A stretch of DNA of 64,000 nucleotides from Brevibacillus brevis. Lineage in GTDB: Bacteria > Bacillota > Bacilli > Brevibacillales > Brevibacillaceae. The position numbers and the translations under genes were made by a program. Numbering within the stretch: the first letter of the stretch is position 1; the number at the start of each line of letters is the position of its first letter. Below the pieces are notes generated by a model. The model was not told where the DNA came from, searched no databases, and worked only from the letters and a program-made list of their open reading frames with translations. Below are positions 25,530-35,254 of this stretch, piece by piece. The DNA lies in contig NZ_LR134338.1 in the NCBI RefSeq assembly GCF_900637055.1, positions 4,429,001 through 4,493,000 on the forward strand, written 5' to 3'.

Positions 25530-26381
25530 ATGTCCTTTTCTTCACAAGTGTTACTTGGTTTAAATCGATTATTTCCTCTCCCCGTCCACCCTTTCAACCT
25601 GGCAAACAACGGGGAAATGAGCTATACCGAATGGCAATTTCAAAAAGGGGATCAAACCATTCAGTTTTTCCTCCCCTTCCATTCACAGGAGCAAATGTTC
25701 CGTGACAAAACGGTTTTGGACATCGGCTGTGGCGGCGGGGGAAAAACCTGCTATTATGCCACCTATGGCCCCAAAAAAATGATCGGCATCGACATCGTCC
25801 CCCACTACGCGGAGGAAGGAAATGAATTCGCGAAGAAAAAAGGACTGGATCATCTCGTCTCCTTCATGACTGGTGATGCCGCGAGAATGGACTTCCCGGA
25901 CAACACGTTCGATACGATCATCATGAATGACGCGATGGAGCACGTTGGGGAACCGGAAAAGACGCTGGAGGAATGCTTTCGGGTATTGAAGCCTGGCGGG
26001 CATCTCTACATCAATTTTCCGCCGTATTATCATCCATACGGTGCCCATTTGTCTGATGCGATCGGCATTCCTTGGGTGCATGCTCTCTTCTCGGAGCAAG
26101 CCTTGATTGATGCCTATAAAAAGCTAGTCCGCGACTTGCCAGACGGTTCTGACCGAATTGCTTTTCGCTTCGACAAGCTTCCTGATGGCAGAGATACGAT
26201 CTCGTACATCAATCGCATGACAATCAAACGGTTTCGAAAAATTCAACAAGGTGTGGTGCAGCCTGCTGTTTACCAGCGAGAGATTCCGTTGCGCAATCAG
26301 TTGCAGTCCTTGGCGAAATTGCCTGCTACCCGTGAATTTTTCGTCAAAATGGTCGTATGTGTTTATCAAAAAGCAAAATAG
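25530..26381 (+). CDS. SAM-dependent methyltransferase (class I)
   Basis: 283 residues. Motif I is D-I-G-C-G-G-G-G-K (about 62-70), post-I I-G-I-D-I-V, and motif II N-D-A-M-E-H-V, all of the Methyltransf_11 type. Small-molecule, probably sugar, methylation is inferred from its place 24 bp after csaB. AAAGGAGG precedes ATG 25530; a terminator follows. Confidence 0.82.
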   Translation: MSFSSQVLLGLNRLFPLPVHPFNLANNGEMSYTEWQFQKGDQTIQFFLPFHSQEQMFRDKTVLDIGCGGGGKTCYYATYGPKKMIGIDIVPHYAEEGNEFAKKKGLDHLVSFMTGDAARMDFPDNTFDTIIMNDAMEHVGEPEKTLEECFRVLKPGGHLYINFPPYYHPYGAHLSDAIGIPWVHALFSEQALIDAYKKLVRDLPDGSDRIAFRFDKLPDGRDTISYINRMTIKRFRKIQQGVVQPAVYQREIPLRNQLQSLAKLPATREFFVKMVVCVYQKAK

Positions 26382-26393
26382 AATAGATCACAT

Positions 26394-26430
26394 AAAACCC
26401 CTTCCTCCGTTTATGGAGAAAGGGGTTTTT
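26394..26430. terminator. Bidirectional terminator between methyltransferase and flippase genes
   Basis: AAACCCCTTCCTCC pairs with GGAGAAAGGGGTTT with one mismatch and a T run on the plus side; converging genes end at 26381 and 26439. Confidence 0.85.
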
Positions 26431-26438
26431 CGATTTTA

Positions 26439-28091
26439 TCAATCGTTATTCGTTTTCGACTTTAACGAGGAAGCCTGCTTCTTCCGAATGAATTGGATAA
26501 AGGCGCGCAGCTTGTTTCCGCCTGGCAGCCAGTCCAGCTCCTTATCCTCAATGAGTGGAATGAGGATCAGCAGTCCCAAGTAAACAACGAGTCCTACACC
26601 AACTCCAGCGACGGTCTCTATCGCTCCCAAAATGCGCACTGGTTCTCTTCCCCTGAACAGGAAATCAACTGCCTCTGTTGCTCCCCAAGCCAGAATCAGC
26701 ACGAGGTTAGCCACTAGTAACGGATAAATGGTATCAAAGCGCCAATTTATCGGAATCGTTACGTAACGGTTGATGACGCGCATATTCAGCACGCAGACAA
26801 ATGCAGTAGCAACCAGCCATGACAGGGACAAGCCGTCCATACCGAACATCGAGGTAAACACGAGTGTCGCCAGCACTTTTACAATGACACCATACAGCAG
26901 ATGACGCGCAGGGATTTTTTCTTTGCCGATGCCTTGCAAAATACCGTTTGTCGCAAGCAACAAGGAAAGCGGAATCGCTGTGATGCCTAAAATCGCCATT
27001 GCACGCGTACCTTCCATATCACCATACAACGCCAGATTCGCCCCTTCAGCTACAGCTGTCAGTCCCAGACCGGCAGGTAGACCGATTAGCCAAGCAAAAC
27101 GTAATGAGAGCTTGGTCAAGGTCGTAATCCGTTCCTGATCCTTTTGTCTGATTGCTTCCGCGATGGCAGGAACGATCGAGAGGGCAATCGACGATCCGAA
27201 CAAGCTCGCCATTTGCAGAAGGGGTCCTCCCCTGCTGTAAATGCCAAACCACGTATCCGCCGTCAAGCCGTCCACATTCCATATGTAGCGGAAGATGTTA
27301 ATCGCCAGGAAGGAATCCGTCAGGCTGAAAATCGGAATAACCAAGGCGCTTACACAAATCGGCCAGGCAATTCGCCACATCGAGACGAAGAAGGCACGAT
27401 CATACCACCAAGTAAGGCGCCCCCACTCTGCTCCGGTAAATACGGAATTTTTCCGGTTGTGGAGCCACATGAGCAACGCTAGAAACCCGAGGCTTAAAAA
27501 CGTACTAATCATCGTACCGAAGTTGACTCCGGTAATTACGGTATCCGTATCTTCGCCAAGTGACACGAGATACAGGGAAGCTACCAAAATAAATACGACA
27601 CGCAACGTCTGCTCCACAATTTGCGAGAGCCCGACAAACAGCATTTTTTGATGGCCGTAGAAAAAGCCGCGAATAACCGCAATCAAGGGAACGAACAGCA
27701 GCGACATGGAAATCGCCCGAATCGGCTCAATCAAATGCGGATTCCCCATGAGCTTTGCGATGAGTGGAGAGCTGGCGTACAGGAGCGCAAACAAGACAAG
27801 TCCGATGGCGCCCATCATGACCATGCTACGGGCCAAAATTTGTCCAATTGTGCCTTGTTTTCCTTCAGCCAATGCCTCTGCAATCACCCTCGACAACGCT
27901 ACTGGCACACCTGCTGTCGCCAATATGAGAAAGGTCAGGTAGAGAGGATATACTTCCTGATAGAGTCCGAGACCTCTGTCGCCCACTATCTCCTGAAGCG
28001 GAATCCGATAGAACATCCCGATAACTTTTGACAAAATCCCCGCTATGGCTAAGATCAACGCTCCCGCGAGAAAATGACTTTTTTTCAACAT
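26439..28091 (-). CDS. Oligosaccharide flippase (SpoVB/YabM-type MOP exporter)
   Basis: 550 residues with about 14 membrane helices. The N-terminus (G-I-L-S-K-V-I-G-M-F-Y-R-I-P) and A-T-A-G-V-P-V-A-L-S-R resemble the SpoVB/YabM branch of the polysaccharide transporters. Such proteins flip lipid-linked sugars across the membrane. The start is ATG 28091 after AAAGGAG; upstream in-frame codons lack such a site. The cargo is likely the polymer of the surrounding cluster. Confidence 0.87.
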   Translation of the reverse strand: MLKKSHFLAGALILAIAGILSKVIGMFYRIPLQEIVGDRGLGLYQEVYPLYLTFLILATAGVPVALSRVIAEALAEGKQGTIGQILARSMVMMGAIGLVLFALLYASSPLIAKLMGNPHLIEPIRAISMSLLFVPLIAVIRGFFYGHQKMLFVGLSQIVEQTLRVVFILVASLYLVSLGEDTDTVITGVNFGTMISTFLSLGFLALLMWLHNRKNSVFTGAEWGRLTWWYDRAFFVSMWRIAWPICVSALVIPIFSLTDSFLAINIFRYIWNVDGLTADTWFGIYSRGGPLLQMASLFGSSIALSIVPAIAEAIRQKDQERITTLTKLSLRFAWLIGLPAGLGLTAVAEGANLALYGDMEGTRAMAILGITAIPLSLLLATNGILQGIGKEKIPARHLLYGVIVKVLATLVFTSMFGMDGLSLSWLVATAFVCVLNMRVINRYVTIPINWRFDTIYPLLVANLVLILAWGATEAVDFLFRGREPVRILGAIETVAGVGVGLVVYLGLLILIPLIEDKELDWLPGGNKLRAFIQFIRKKQASSLKSKTNND

Positions 28092-28288
28092 GGGTAACTC
28101 CTTTATTGGTCTCTTTGACTGGATACCCGTGGGGCACCCAATCGACATGAACCCACTCTCTATCCTACTATCATTTCCTTCTTCCAGCAAACAGGTATAT
28201 CGATGGAATTTCGCAGGAATACTGGTGAAAAACAGATTCCATTGATTTTTGTGAATAACGTCTCGACGTTTTTCATTAGACAGAATGT

Positions 28289-28334
28289 GACCGCTTGCGG
28301 TCTGCAAATGAACGGTTATGGGCGTTCATTTGCA
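28289..28334. promoter_or_regulatory. Adjacent palindromes upstream of the CapK-like gene
   Basis: GACCGC-TT-GCGGTC (28289-28302) is directly followed, sharing the T-C at its end, by TGCAAATGAACG (28303-28314), an 8-base spacer and the perfect complement CGTTCATTTGCA (28323-28334). They lie in the 281-bp gap between divergent genes starting at 28091 and 28373. They could be operators or leader hairpins; there is no T run for termination. Confidence 0.55.
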
Positions 28335-28372
28335 TCGTCTGCCTGTGTGATCTGTGAGTAGGAGGGGATATT

Positions 28373-29749
28373 ATGCCCACAACCGGATTTTTGATCCGCC
28401 ATGTACAGTGGCCGTTAATGGAGGCTTTGAAAGGAAATCGCATCCGTCCTTACATGAAAGAATTGCAAGCAGCCGAGCATCTCTCTGCTGAGGCGCTTAA
28501 CGTGCAGCAGCGAGAAAAGCTGGTGAAGCTACTCGATCATGCGACACAAAACGTACCAGCCTATACTGCCTTCGCCCCAGATTGGAGCAAAATGCGCGAG
28601 ATGCCTGAACGTTTTTTGCAGCGTATTCCTGTTCTGACCAAAACACACTTTCGGCAAAACGCTGATCAATATATGAGCCAAGGCCTACAAACCAAAAGCC
28701 TCATTGCAAATCGTACGGGAGGCTCCACAGGTGAACCTACCCATTTTTATCTCGATCGTCTAACTGTCGAGCGGTATGAAGCTGCTCGCTGGTTGGGGCT
28801 ATCCTGGTACGGCATTCGCATAGGTGACCCATGTGTGATGATCTGGGGCTCTCCCCTCGAATTAGACGCCCAACAAGCTCGCCGCTACCGCTGGAAGGAA
28901 CGCTGGTTGAAAAACCGCATGATGATTTCTGCCTATGAACTGGACGAAAGACATTTGGAAGCAAACGTGCGCCTCATTCGGGAATTCCGTCCAGCCTATT
29001 TATACGGGTACGCCTCCGCGCTTTATACGCTTGCCACGATGATGCGACGACGCGGCATGACACTCGGAATCCCGCTTAAAGCCGTAGTATCTACAGCGGA
29101 AAGCCTGCACGAACACCAGCGGCAAATGATTGCCCAGGCTTTTGATGCGCCTGTGGTGAATGAATACGGCGCCCGTGACGGCGGAATCATCGCCTATCAA
29201 TGCAAGGCTGGGAGCATGCATGCCTTTTCCTGGAACTGTTATTTGGAGGTAGTCGATCCAATCACGCATATTCCCGTCCACAAAGGGCACCCAGGAGCAC
29301 TGCTTGTCACAGACCTGCACAATACCGTCATGCCTCGCCTGCGCTACCAATTAGGAGATGTCGTCGCGCTTTCTGATTCAGCCTGCTCATGCAATCTCCC
29401 TTTTCCACTTCTTGCTTCGATCGACGGCAGAGAAGACGACATGTTCCTTTCATTAAACGGACAGTACGTGCACGGACATTATTTTAATCACATCGTGCGC
29501 AATATGGACAGCTTCCGGACATTCCAGCTCGTCCAGCATGAGCCGGAGCGACTGAGCCTTCGACTGGTGAAGGAGCCCGAACGTTTTTTGCCTGCCGATG
29601 AAGCCAAGCTTTTGGCAGGAATTCGCGCGGCATTAGGACAAGTGAGCATCCACGTTTCTTACGTGGAGACCATTCCCCCCGCAAGCTCGGGTAAGACTCG
29701 CTATGCAATCCGGGAATTCCCGCTTACGAGCGCCCTCCCGCTGGAGTAG
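28373..29749 (+). CDS. CapK/PaaK-like adenylate-forming protein
   Basis: 458 residues. The phosphate loop T-G-G-S-T-G-E-P is at 115-122 and N-E-Y-G-A-R-D-G-G near 260 is the adenylate-contact motif of the phenylacetate-CoA ligase/CapK group. CapK-type relatives in polysaccharide clusters are poorly understood and may activate acids for sugar decoration. TAGGAGG precedes ATG 28373. Its last 26 bp overlap the end of the converging murJ gene. Confidence 0.82.
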   Translation: MPTTGFLIRHVQWPLMEALKGNRIRPYMKELQAAEHLSAEALNVQQREKLVKLLDHATQNVPAYTAFAPDWSKMREMPERFLQRIPVLTKTHFRQNADQYMSQGLQTKSLIANRTGGSTGEPTHFYLDRLTVERYEAARWLGLSWYGIRIGDPCVMIWGSPLELDAQQARRYRWKERWLKNRMMISAYELDERHLEANVRLIREFRPAYLYGYASALYTLATMMRRRGMTLGIPLKAVVSTAESLHEHQRQMIAQAFDAPVVNEYGARDGGIIAYQCKAGSMHAFSWNCYLEVVDPITHIPVHKGHPGALLVTDLHNTVMPRLRYQLGDVVALSDSACSCNLPFPLLASIDGREDDMFLSLNGQYVHGHYFNHIVRNMDSFRTFQLVQHEPERLSLRLVKEPERFLPADEAKLLAGIRAALGQVSIHVSYVETIPPASSGKTRYAIREFPLTSALPLE

Positions 29750-31250
29750 ACCGCTTGCGTACTTTTTGCATCAACTCTGACACAAGTGGCTCGCGAACCA
29801 AAATGAGCACCACGAGATATAAAAGAGCTGCACCGATAATTCCTAGCGGCAAGTACAACCAGACAGGCAATACGGATAACCATGGATCGACGAGCAAAAT
29901 AGCACCGGCCATGACTCCGCAGCCTAGAATGGTTTTCCCGGCAGTCATGAGGAAATTCGCTCGTACAGGACTACCTACCGCCCTCCATAGCAGAACAAAC
30001 AGCAGGAGCGCTTGACTGATAGCCGAAACTGCATTAGCCAGGGCAATTCCGCCATGACCAAGCACGGGAATGAGCAACCAGTTGGCAAGAGCATACACAC
30101 CGATCCCGATCGCCCCGATAATAACGGGTGTCTTTGTGTTTTCCAGTGCATAAAAGGCGCGAGTCAGCAAGTCTCTCGAAGCTAAAAAGAAAAGTCCCAC
30201 GCCATAAAACGGCAGCGCCCACGCTGTCAAAGCCACAGAACGCTCATCGAACGCGCCGCGCTCAAAAGCTAGTCGGATGATAGGCTCTGCGTATAGCGCG
30301 AGTCCAACCGTCACAGGCAACAGCAAAATGAGGAGATAGGCAAGTCCCTTTTGCAAGATTTGCTTCATCTCCGTCATTTCCCCCCGCTTGACGTGACTAG
30401 CCAACAGTGGGAATAACGGCAATGTAAACGCCCCGACAAAAATCGCCAGAGGCAATTGCATGATCTGGTTCGCATTGGCGAGAGCGGAAACGACACCCGT
30501 TCCGAGTCCTTCCGCGAAGCCTCGCTCCAAAAAGGTAGTCGCCTGGGCAACGACTGCACCAATCAAAATCGGAATGACACGCTCGCCCATGCCTTTGAGA
30601 GAAGCGTCCTCACGCCAGGCGAAGGAGAAGCGATGCTGATAGCCGAATCCGCGCAAAGTCGGAAGAATCGGCAACAGTGCAGCCAAATAACCGATTGTCG
30701 TAGCAATCGCCAATCCAATGGGACCATACATCGGAACGAGCACATACATGCTGACAATCACCAAAGCCCCATTGACTACCGTGCCAAGCGTCGGTGTAAA
30801 GAAATGCTGGTGAGCATTGCAAATACTCGACCACAGCCCTGTTAACCCGATGAATACAGCTGATGGCCACATCCATTGCAGCATGCTTGCCGTGAGTTCC
30901 AGCTTCTCACCTGTCAGGCCAAACATCGCAGCAAGCTCGTAAGAAAAAACAACCCCTAAGGCAGAGAGAGCAACGAATATACCCAAAATGATCGTGAGCA
31001 TCTTCTGATACAAATCAGTCGTCCGCTCTCCTTTTTCCATCATGCCGCGCATCGTCGGAATCAGCACAGCATTGACCGCTCCCGGTATGACCAAGAACAG
31101 CGTCAGCGGAATCGTCGCCGCGATATTAAACGCATCAGCCTCCATGCCAGTACCGTACAAGCTGGATACATACACACTGCGAAAAAAGCCTAGAAGCCTT
31201 CCAACGAGAGTCAGTACGACAATCATGGAAGCGATTTTTAACAAACTCAT
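29724..31250 (-). CDS. murJ: MurJ/MviN-family lipid flippase
   Basis: 508 residues, about 14 membrane helices. The N-terminus R-L-L-G-F-F-R-S and G-T-G-M-E-A-D-A-F-N-I-A and I-P-G-A-V-N-A-V-L-I-P-T are MviN/MurJ signatures. It may flip lipid II or a lipid-linked wall polymer. The start is ATG 31250, nine bases after AGGAGA; a GTG two codons upstream is too close. It is the second flippase in 5 kb, pointing to an accessory, cluster-specific role, though a housekeeping MurJ role cannot be excluded. Confidence 0.87.
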   Translation of the reverse strand: MSLLKIASMIVVLTLVGRLLGFFRSVYVSSLYGTGMEADAFNIAATIPLTLFLVIPGAVNAVLIPTMRGMMEKGERTTDLYQKMLTIILGIFVALSALGVVFSYELAAMFGLTGEKLELTASMLQWMWPSAVFIGLTGLWSSICNAHQHFFTPTLGTVVNGALVIVSMYVLVPMYGPIGLAIATTIGYLAALLPILPTLRGFGYQHRFSFAWREDASLKGMGERVIPILIGAVVAQATTFLERGFAEGLGTGVVSALANANQIMQLPLAIFVGAFTLPLFPLLASHVKRGEMTEMKQILQKGLAYLLILLLPVTVGLALYAEPIIRLAFERGAFDERSVALTAWALPFYGVGLFFLASRDLLTRAFYALENTKTPVIIGAIGIGVYALANWLLIPVLGHGGIALANAVSAISQALLLFVLLWRAVGSPVRANFLMTAGKTILGCGVMAGAILLVDPWLSVLPVWLYLPLGIIGAALLYLVVLILVREPLVSELMQKVRKRSTPAGGRS

Positions 31251-31369
31251 GTCCACTTTTCTCCTATCCCTATTTGAAACCCTACGTTCCAGGCTTGGTT
31301 CTAAACCCTCAAACTACCTAGTTATCATATCTTATTTCTATCGTTCCTACCAACCTCTTTCCCCCCGGC

Positions 31370-31399
31370 TTGCTACCGGGTTGTCAGATTCATTATAAT
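31370..31399 (+). promoter_or_regulatory. Promoter of the O-antigen-ligase-like operon
   Basis: TTGCTA (31370-31375), 18 bases, TATAAT (31394-31399), 40 bases before ATG 31440. A short stem CCCGG/CCGGG overlaps the -35. Confidence 0.5.
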
Positions 31400-31439
31400 A
31401 GATAGGTTAATCCCTACCTGTAGGAGGACTACAATAAAA

Positions 31440-32702
31440 ATGAGAGAAACCGTGTTGAAGTGGGGAAGCCAATCAACTACGTGGTTGTATTTGCTGTTGG
31501 CCTATCCAGTAATTGATTACGTCTTGCGACAAAAACTATCGATTCCAGTCATTTCGTCACTATGGGATGAAGGGCTGCTCATCGTCCTGATGCTGTTCAC
31601 CCTTGGTTCGTTTTTCCAATCGAACCGGACGATGCCTGAAATCAAACATTGGCTTGGAGCATTTTTTATCCTGGGTATTGCCATCATGGTGTCAGACATG
31701 GCGAACTGGGAGGCAACTGTGGAAGGATTCCGCTCGGTTTACCAGTACGTCATCGCCTTTTTCATGGGCTTCTATTTATTGAAGTCAATGGATGATTTGG
31801 ACAAGTTTATGAAGGGACTTGCACTAGTTGGTTTCGTAACAGCACTATACGGAGTCTATCAGGTCGTTGTTGGAGTCAAAACGCCTGAATCATGGGTGCA
31901 GGAAGGGGAAGCAGTGACAACGCGTGCATTCTCCTTCGTAACGAGCCCGAACGTATTGGGCAGCTATATGGCGTTGGTTACACCGATTGCCGCTGGTCTA
32001 TTCATGACAGCTACTACTCTAAAGCAAAAATTGATTTGGGCCATTGTTGCACTGACCACCGTGCTTGCTTTGCTCTTAACCGGGTCCCGCGGTGCCTGGT
32101 TCGCTCTTGCCTTTGCCGTGTTCGTTTGCTTCTACATATGGAACAAACGAGTAGCAGGATACTTGGTAATCGCAGGGATTATCGGGATTGTAGCCCTGTT
32201 CTTCGTTCCCGATTCTGTTCCACTTGTCGGAAAAGTTAAAGATCGCATTTTCACGCTGTTTACACCTGAATACTTCGAATCTAGCAGTGAAGGTGGACGC
32301 ATCGGGCGCTGGGGAAAAGCATACGACAATATGCGTATCGAGCCATTGTTCGGTGTCGGACTCGGTCATCACGGCGGAGCAGTTGCCGCTCGCCATTTCG
32401 GTACCATTTATTCAGACAGCTACTTCTTTAAAAGTTTGGCGGAATACGGTCTGATCGGGATCATCCTGTTAATCGGAACTGTAATCACCATGTTCAAGTA
32501 TGGCGCCGGACTTATCCGCAACCTCCAAGGCTCGCCGCACTTTTTTGCGATACTCGGCCTATTGGGCGGATTAATCGCGGTAGCAACGCATAACCTCGTG
32601 GAAAACATTTTCGAGGTGCCGTTCATGGCCCTCTATTTCTGGCTGTTTGGCGGCTTCCTCTGCGCATTATTCGTCGACCAGACACAAAACAAAAGGTGGT
32701 GA
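31440..32702 (+). CDS. O-antigen ligase/polymerase-like membrane protein (Wzy_C)
   Basis: 420 residues with about 11 membrane helices and one larger external loop. T-G-S-R-G-A-W-F-A-L near residue 218 and the periplasmic-type loop ending G-V-G-L-G-H-H-G are typical of the Wzy_C domain, which joins or polymerises sugar chains using lipid-linked donors. AGGAGG lies 12 bases before ATG 31440. First of three tightly packed genes (gaps of 4 and -8 bp). Confidence 0.85.
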   Translation: MRETVLKWGSQSTTWLYLLLAYPVIDYVLRQKLSIPVISSLWDEGLLIVLMLFTLGSFFQSNRTMPEIKHWLGAFFILGIAIMVSDMANWEATVEGFRSVYQYVIAFFMGFYLLKSMDDLDKFMKGLALVGFVTALYGVYQVVVGVKTPESWVQEGEAVTTRAFSFVTSPNVLGSYMALVTPIAAGLFMTATTLKQKLIWAIVALTTVLALLLTGSRGAWFALAFAVFVCFYIWNKRVAGYLVIAGIIGIVALFFVPDSVPLVGKVKDRIFTLFTPEYFESSSEGGRIGRWGKAYDNMRIEPLFGVGLGHHGGAVAARHFGTIYSDSYFFKSLAEYGLIGIILLIGTVITMFKYGAGLIRNLQGSPHFFAILGLLGGLIAVATHNLVENIFEVPFMALYFWLFGGFLCALFVDQTQNKRW

Positions 32703-32706
32703 GGGC

Positions 32707-34335
32707 ATGCGCCGGAATCCTATTCTCGAAACGATAAACTGGGCGCTGTACGCCATTGCCCTGTTTCTCATTTACCATTTGCTCGTAAAACCTGCGTTCC
32801 TTGATTTAACGTGGATTGCTTTACTCATTTTCCTGCCACTGTTAGCCTTTTGCTATTTCGTGGTGCATCCGTCTGAACGTCGTCAAGTGCTTGTGTTTAC
32901 CATCGGCTTCTTGCTCTTGGATCGGGCATTGACACGCGTAGACGTAAAAACGACTGCTGCTCTCTTGATCGGTGGGGCAATCGCCGTCATCGTGATTGCC
33001 CTGCTCGTGAAATGGTACGGGCGTCTCAACTGGCGTGCAGTCGGCTCATTGGTTCTGATCGCTCTCTTGGCGAATGTGACGTTCAACAGAGATACACTGA
33101 CTGCACTGAGCAACTTTACCGTGAAATACGAATCGGAGCGTTTATACAACGGAGATTGGGTGGATTACTTCCCGATCACGCTGCATGATGTCGATGGCGA
33201 TGGCAGCATGGAGATCATCACCCTTGGAAATGCGGAGGAGCTCCCACTGCCAGAAGAAATTGAAAAGCCAGAGACAGAGGAAGAGAAAAAAGCAATGGCG
33301 GAGAAGCTGCGCCATTTGCAGGCGGAACCTGTTTCTCTCTACGTCCTGACCTGGAAAAACGGCGAAATGGTGCGGATGCCGAATGATCAAATTCCGGCAG
33401 ATACCATGGAGATCATCAAGGAAAAGTTGCCGACCGATTACCCGGGCTTCCCGTATTACACGATGAAAGACGGTCAATTGGTACCGAATGTACAACGCCA
33501 ACCATATGCGGAAGGTATGCTGCAAATCGGTACGGCACCATATCGTGCGTTTACGCTTGATATGGAAAACATCGCAAACCTGCTGGCGGAAAATGAAGGC
33601 AGTATGGACCTGCGTCAAACTCTCGGCTCGAAATACACGGATCTGCATATCAAGGATGGCATGCTGACAGGAAACTACGATGGCAAGCCTTTTGGCGGCA
33701 CGACAAAAGCAACCAAGCTGATGACCACCATGATGCTGCCAGATGGCCGCGAGGGACTCGTTGTCATGGGCGAGCACCTGAGTGTACTGTCTGTCGAGCC
33801 AGATGGCACACTGACAGAATCGTACACACTGACACGCAAACAGGCTGAATTGGCAACAGGCGAGTTCATTCCTGCCGATATCGACAACGACAAGGTCGAT
33901 GAGCTGCTCGTAGCAGGCAAGCCTTCGTACATCTTGAAGCCAAAACCAGACGGCACGTGGGAGATTTTGTGGGCTAGCGGAGATCGCGACAAGAGCTTCC
34001 GCTTCTCTAACTTCGCTACCATCGGCAACAACGAAAAGCCTGAGATCATAGCCAAAGCGAAAAGCTGGGTGAGCACCACAGAGACTCGCTATTTGGCTGG
34101 TTATGACTACACGCCAGAGGGATTGGAACAAAACTGGCGCATTTACTTGCCGCTGATCAATGTCCAAATCGGAGATATCGACGGTGACAAGAAAAACGAA
34201 ATCGTTGCGAACATGTTCAATACACATCGCATTCTCGTGTTCAAGCAGCACAACATTCCTGTATTCGGACTCACAATCGCACTATTCGTGGGACTCTTGG
34301 GATACGGAGTCGTAAGGAGGTTCCGCCATGCGTAA
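32707..34335 (+). CDS. Membrane protein with FG-GAP/VCBS-like repeats
   Basis: 542 residues from ATG 32707 behind GGTGGTGAGG. Four membrane helices (about 10-125) precede a large domain with three calcium-binding-like repeats: D-V-D-G-D-G-S-M-E-I at 161, D-I-D-N-D-K-V-D-E-L at 391 and D-I-D-G-D-K-K-N-E-I at 490, as in FG-GAP/VCBS beta-propellers. A last helix lies near 518-538. The large domain should face outside. No characterised family recognised; it is coupled to the polymerase-like gene upstream and the lipoprotein downstream. Confidence 0.8.
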   Translation: MRRNPILETINWALYAIALFLIYHLLVKPAFLDLTWIALLIFLPLLAFCYFVVHPSERRQVLVFTIGFLLLDRALTRVDVKTTAALLIGGAIAVIVIALLVKWYGRLNWRAVGSLVLIALLANVTFNRDTLTALSNFTVKYESERLYNGDWVDYFPITLHDVDGDGSMEIITLGNAEELPLPEEIEKPETEEEKKAMAEKLRHLQAEPVSLYVLTWKNGEMVRMPNDQIPADTMEIIKEKLPTDYPGFPYYTMKDGQLVPNVQRQPYAEGMLQIGTAPYRAFTLDMENIANLLAENEGSMDLRQTLGSKYTDLHIKDGMLTGNYDGKPFGGTTKATKLMTTMMLPDGREGLVVMGEHLSVLSVEPDGTLTESYTLTRKQAELATGEFIPADIDNDKVDELLVAGKPSYILKPKPDGTWEILWASGDRDKSFRFSNFATIGNNEKPEIIAKAKSWVSTTETRYLAGYDYTPEGLEQNWRIYLPLINVQIGDIDGDKKNEIVANMFNTHRILVFKQHNIPVFGLTIALFVGLLGYGVVRRFRHA

Positions 34336-35146
34336 AGCTACGAAAGCATGGGCACTGCTCGCTGCCATCTGCACAGCCTCCCTGCTTGGTGGCTGCACCT
34401 ATGAATCAGGGACGAAGGCTTTTGCCACCACCAATTTTGACCAGAAGCCAGATCAATCGACCACCGTCCAAACCGAGTCAGGTGCGGAGTGGCTGAAAAC
34501 GGCTCTGGAAAAAGGCAAGACGGATAAAGAGGCACAGACCTACTGGTACAAGGGCCATGTAAAAAATACGATCCTCTCGCGCTCCACGACAAGCATGTTC
34601 AATGGAGCTGTCATCAACGGAAAAGGCTACAATGTGGATGCCCGCATCGCTGCCCAGCCGTATTCGTACTATCGTATTCATGACAAGCGCTACATCAAGG
34701 CTAACGAGCAGTTTGTGACCGCTCCAGATGAGCCGCTTGCCTTCGACGTATTGAAAGGCTTCGAGGACTGGCTGCCTTTCATGGACCAGGCCGTCCAATT
34801 GCCTGAGGAAAAAGTAATTGGCGTCGTCAGCGTTCCGTTCCAATTGAAAATGACAGGAGCAGAATGGCTGAAAAATAGCCAAAGCCCACTGTTTGAACCA
34901 TTGAAAAAGCAATTGGGTGAACGCCCTGATCTGGATTACATCTTGAAGGAATCCACGATCAAGACAACGTTTTGGTTCGGCAAGGAAGACCGTCTGATCC
35001 ACCAGTACGAGACGTGGATCATTCTGCCGCTTCCTGAGGCCGGAACGATGGACCAGCAAGTGATGTTCAACCTATTTAAATACGGTGATACGGGTGGCAT
35101 TCACATCAAGGAACCGGAAGAAGTAGAAAAATATTTGCTGTACTAA
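34328..35146 (+). CDS. Uncharacterised lipoprotein
   Basis: 272 residues. Signal peptide with lipobox L-L-G-G-C and Cys23. The ATG overlaps the last 8 bp of the FG-GAP gene, showing translational coupling. The mature part is mixed alpha/beta with W-Y-K-G-H-V-K-N near 70, somewhat like outer-leaflet lipoproteins of the LolA/LppX type, but this is only a resemblance of length and pattern. It likely works with the FG-GAP protein on the outer face of the membrane. Confidence 0.78.
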   Translation: MRKATKAWALLAAICTASLLGGCTYESGTKAFATTNFDQKPDQSTTVQTESGAEWLKTALEKGKTDKEAQTYWYKGHVKNTILSRSTTSMFNGAVINGKGYNVDARIAAQPYSYYRIHDKRYIKANEQFVTAPDEPLAFDVLKGFEDWLPFMDQAVQLPEEKVIGVVSVPFQLKMTGAEWLKNSQSPLFEPLKKQLGERPDLDYILKESTIKTTFWFGKEDRLIHQYETWIILPLPEAGTMDQQVMFNLFKYGDTGGIHIKEPEEVEKYLLY

Positions 35147-35192
35147 AAAAGCCTGCTACCATTGCTTGGCAGCAGACTGATCGGTACGAATC

Positions 35193-35227
35193 AGGACCTG
35201 GCGATTATCGTCAGGTCCTTTTATTTT
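35193..35227 (+). terminator. Terminator of the 31.4-35.1 kb operon
   Basis: AGGACCTG and CAGGTCCT pair perfectly around 11 bases and are followed by TTTTATTTT, 47 bases after the lipoprotein stop. A weaker stem without T run lies at about 35157-35175. Confidence 0.85.
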
Positions 35228-35254
35228 GAAGCAGAACAAGTATGTCTGTCACGA

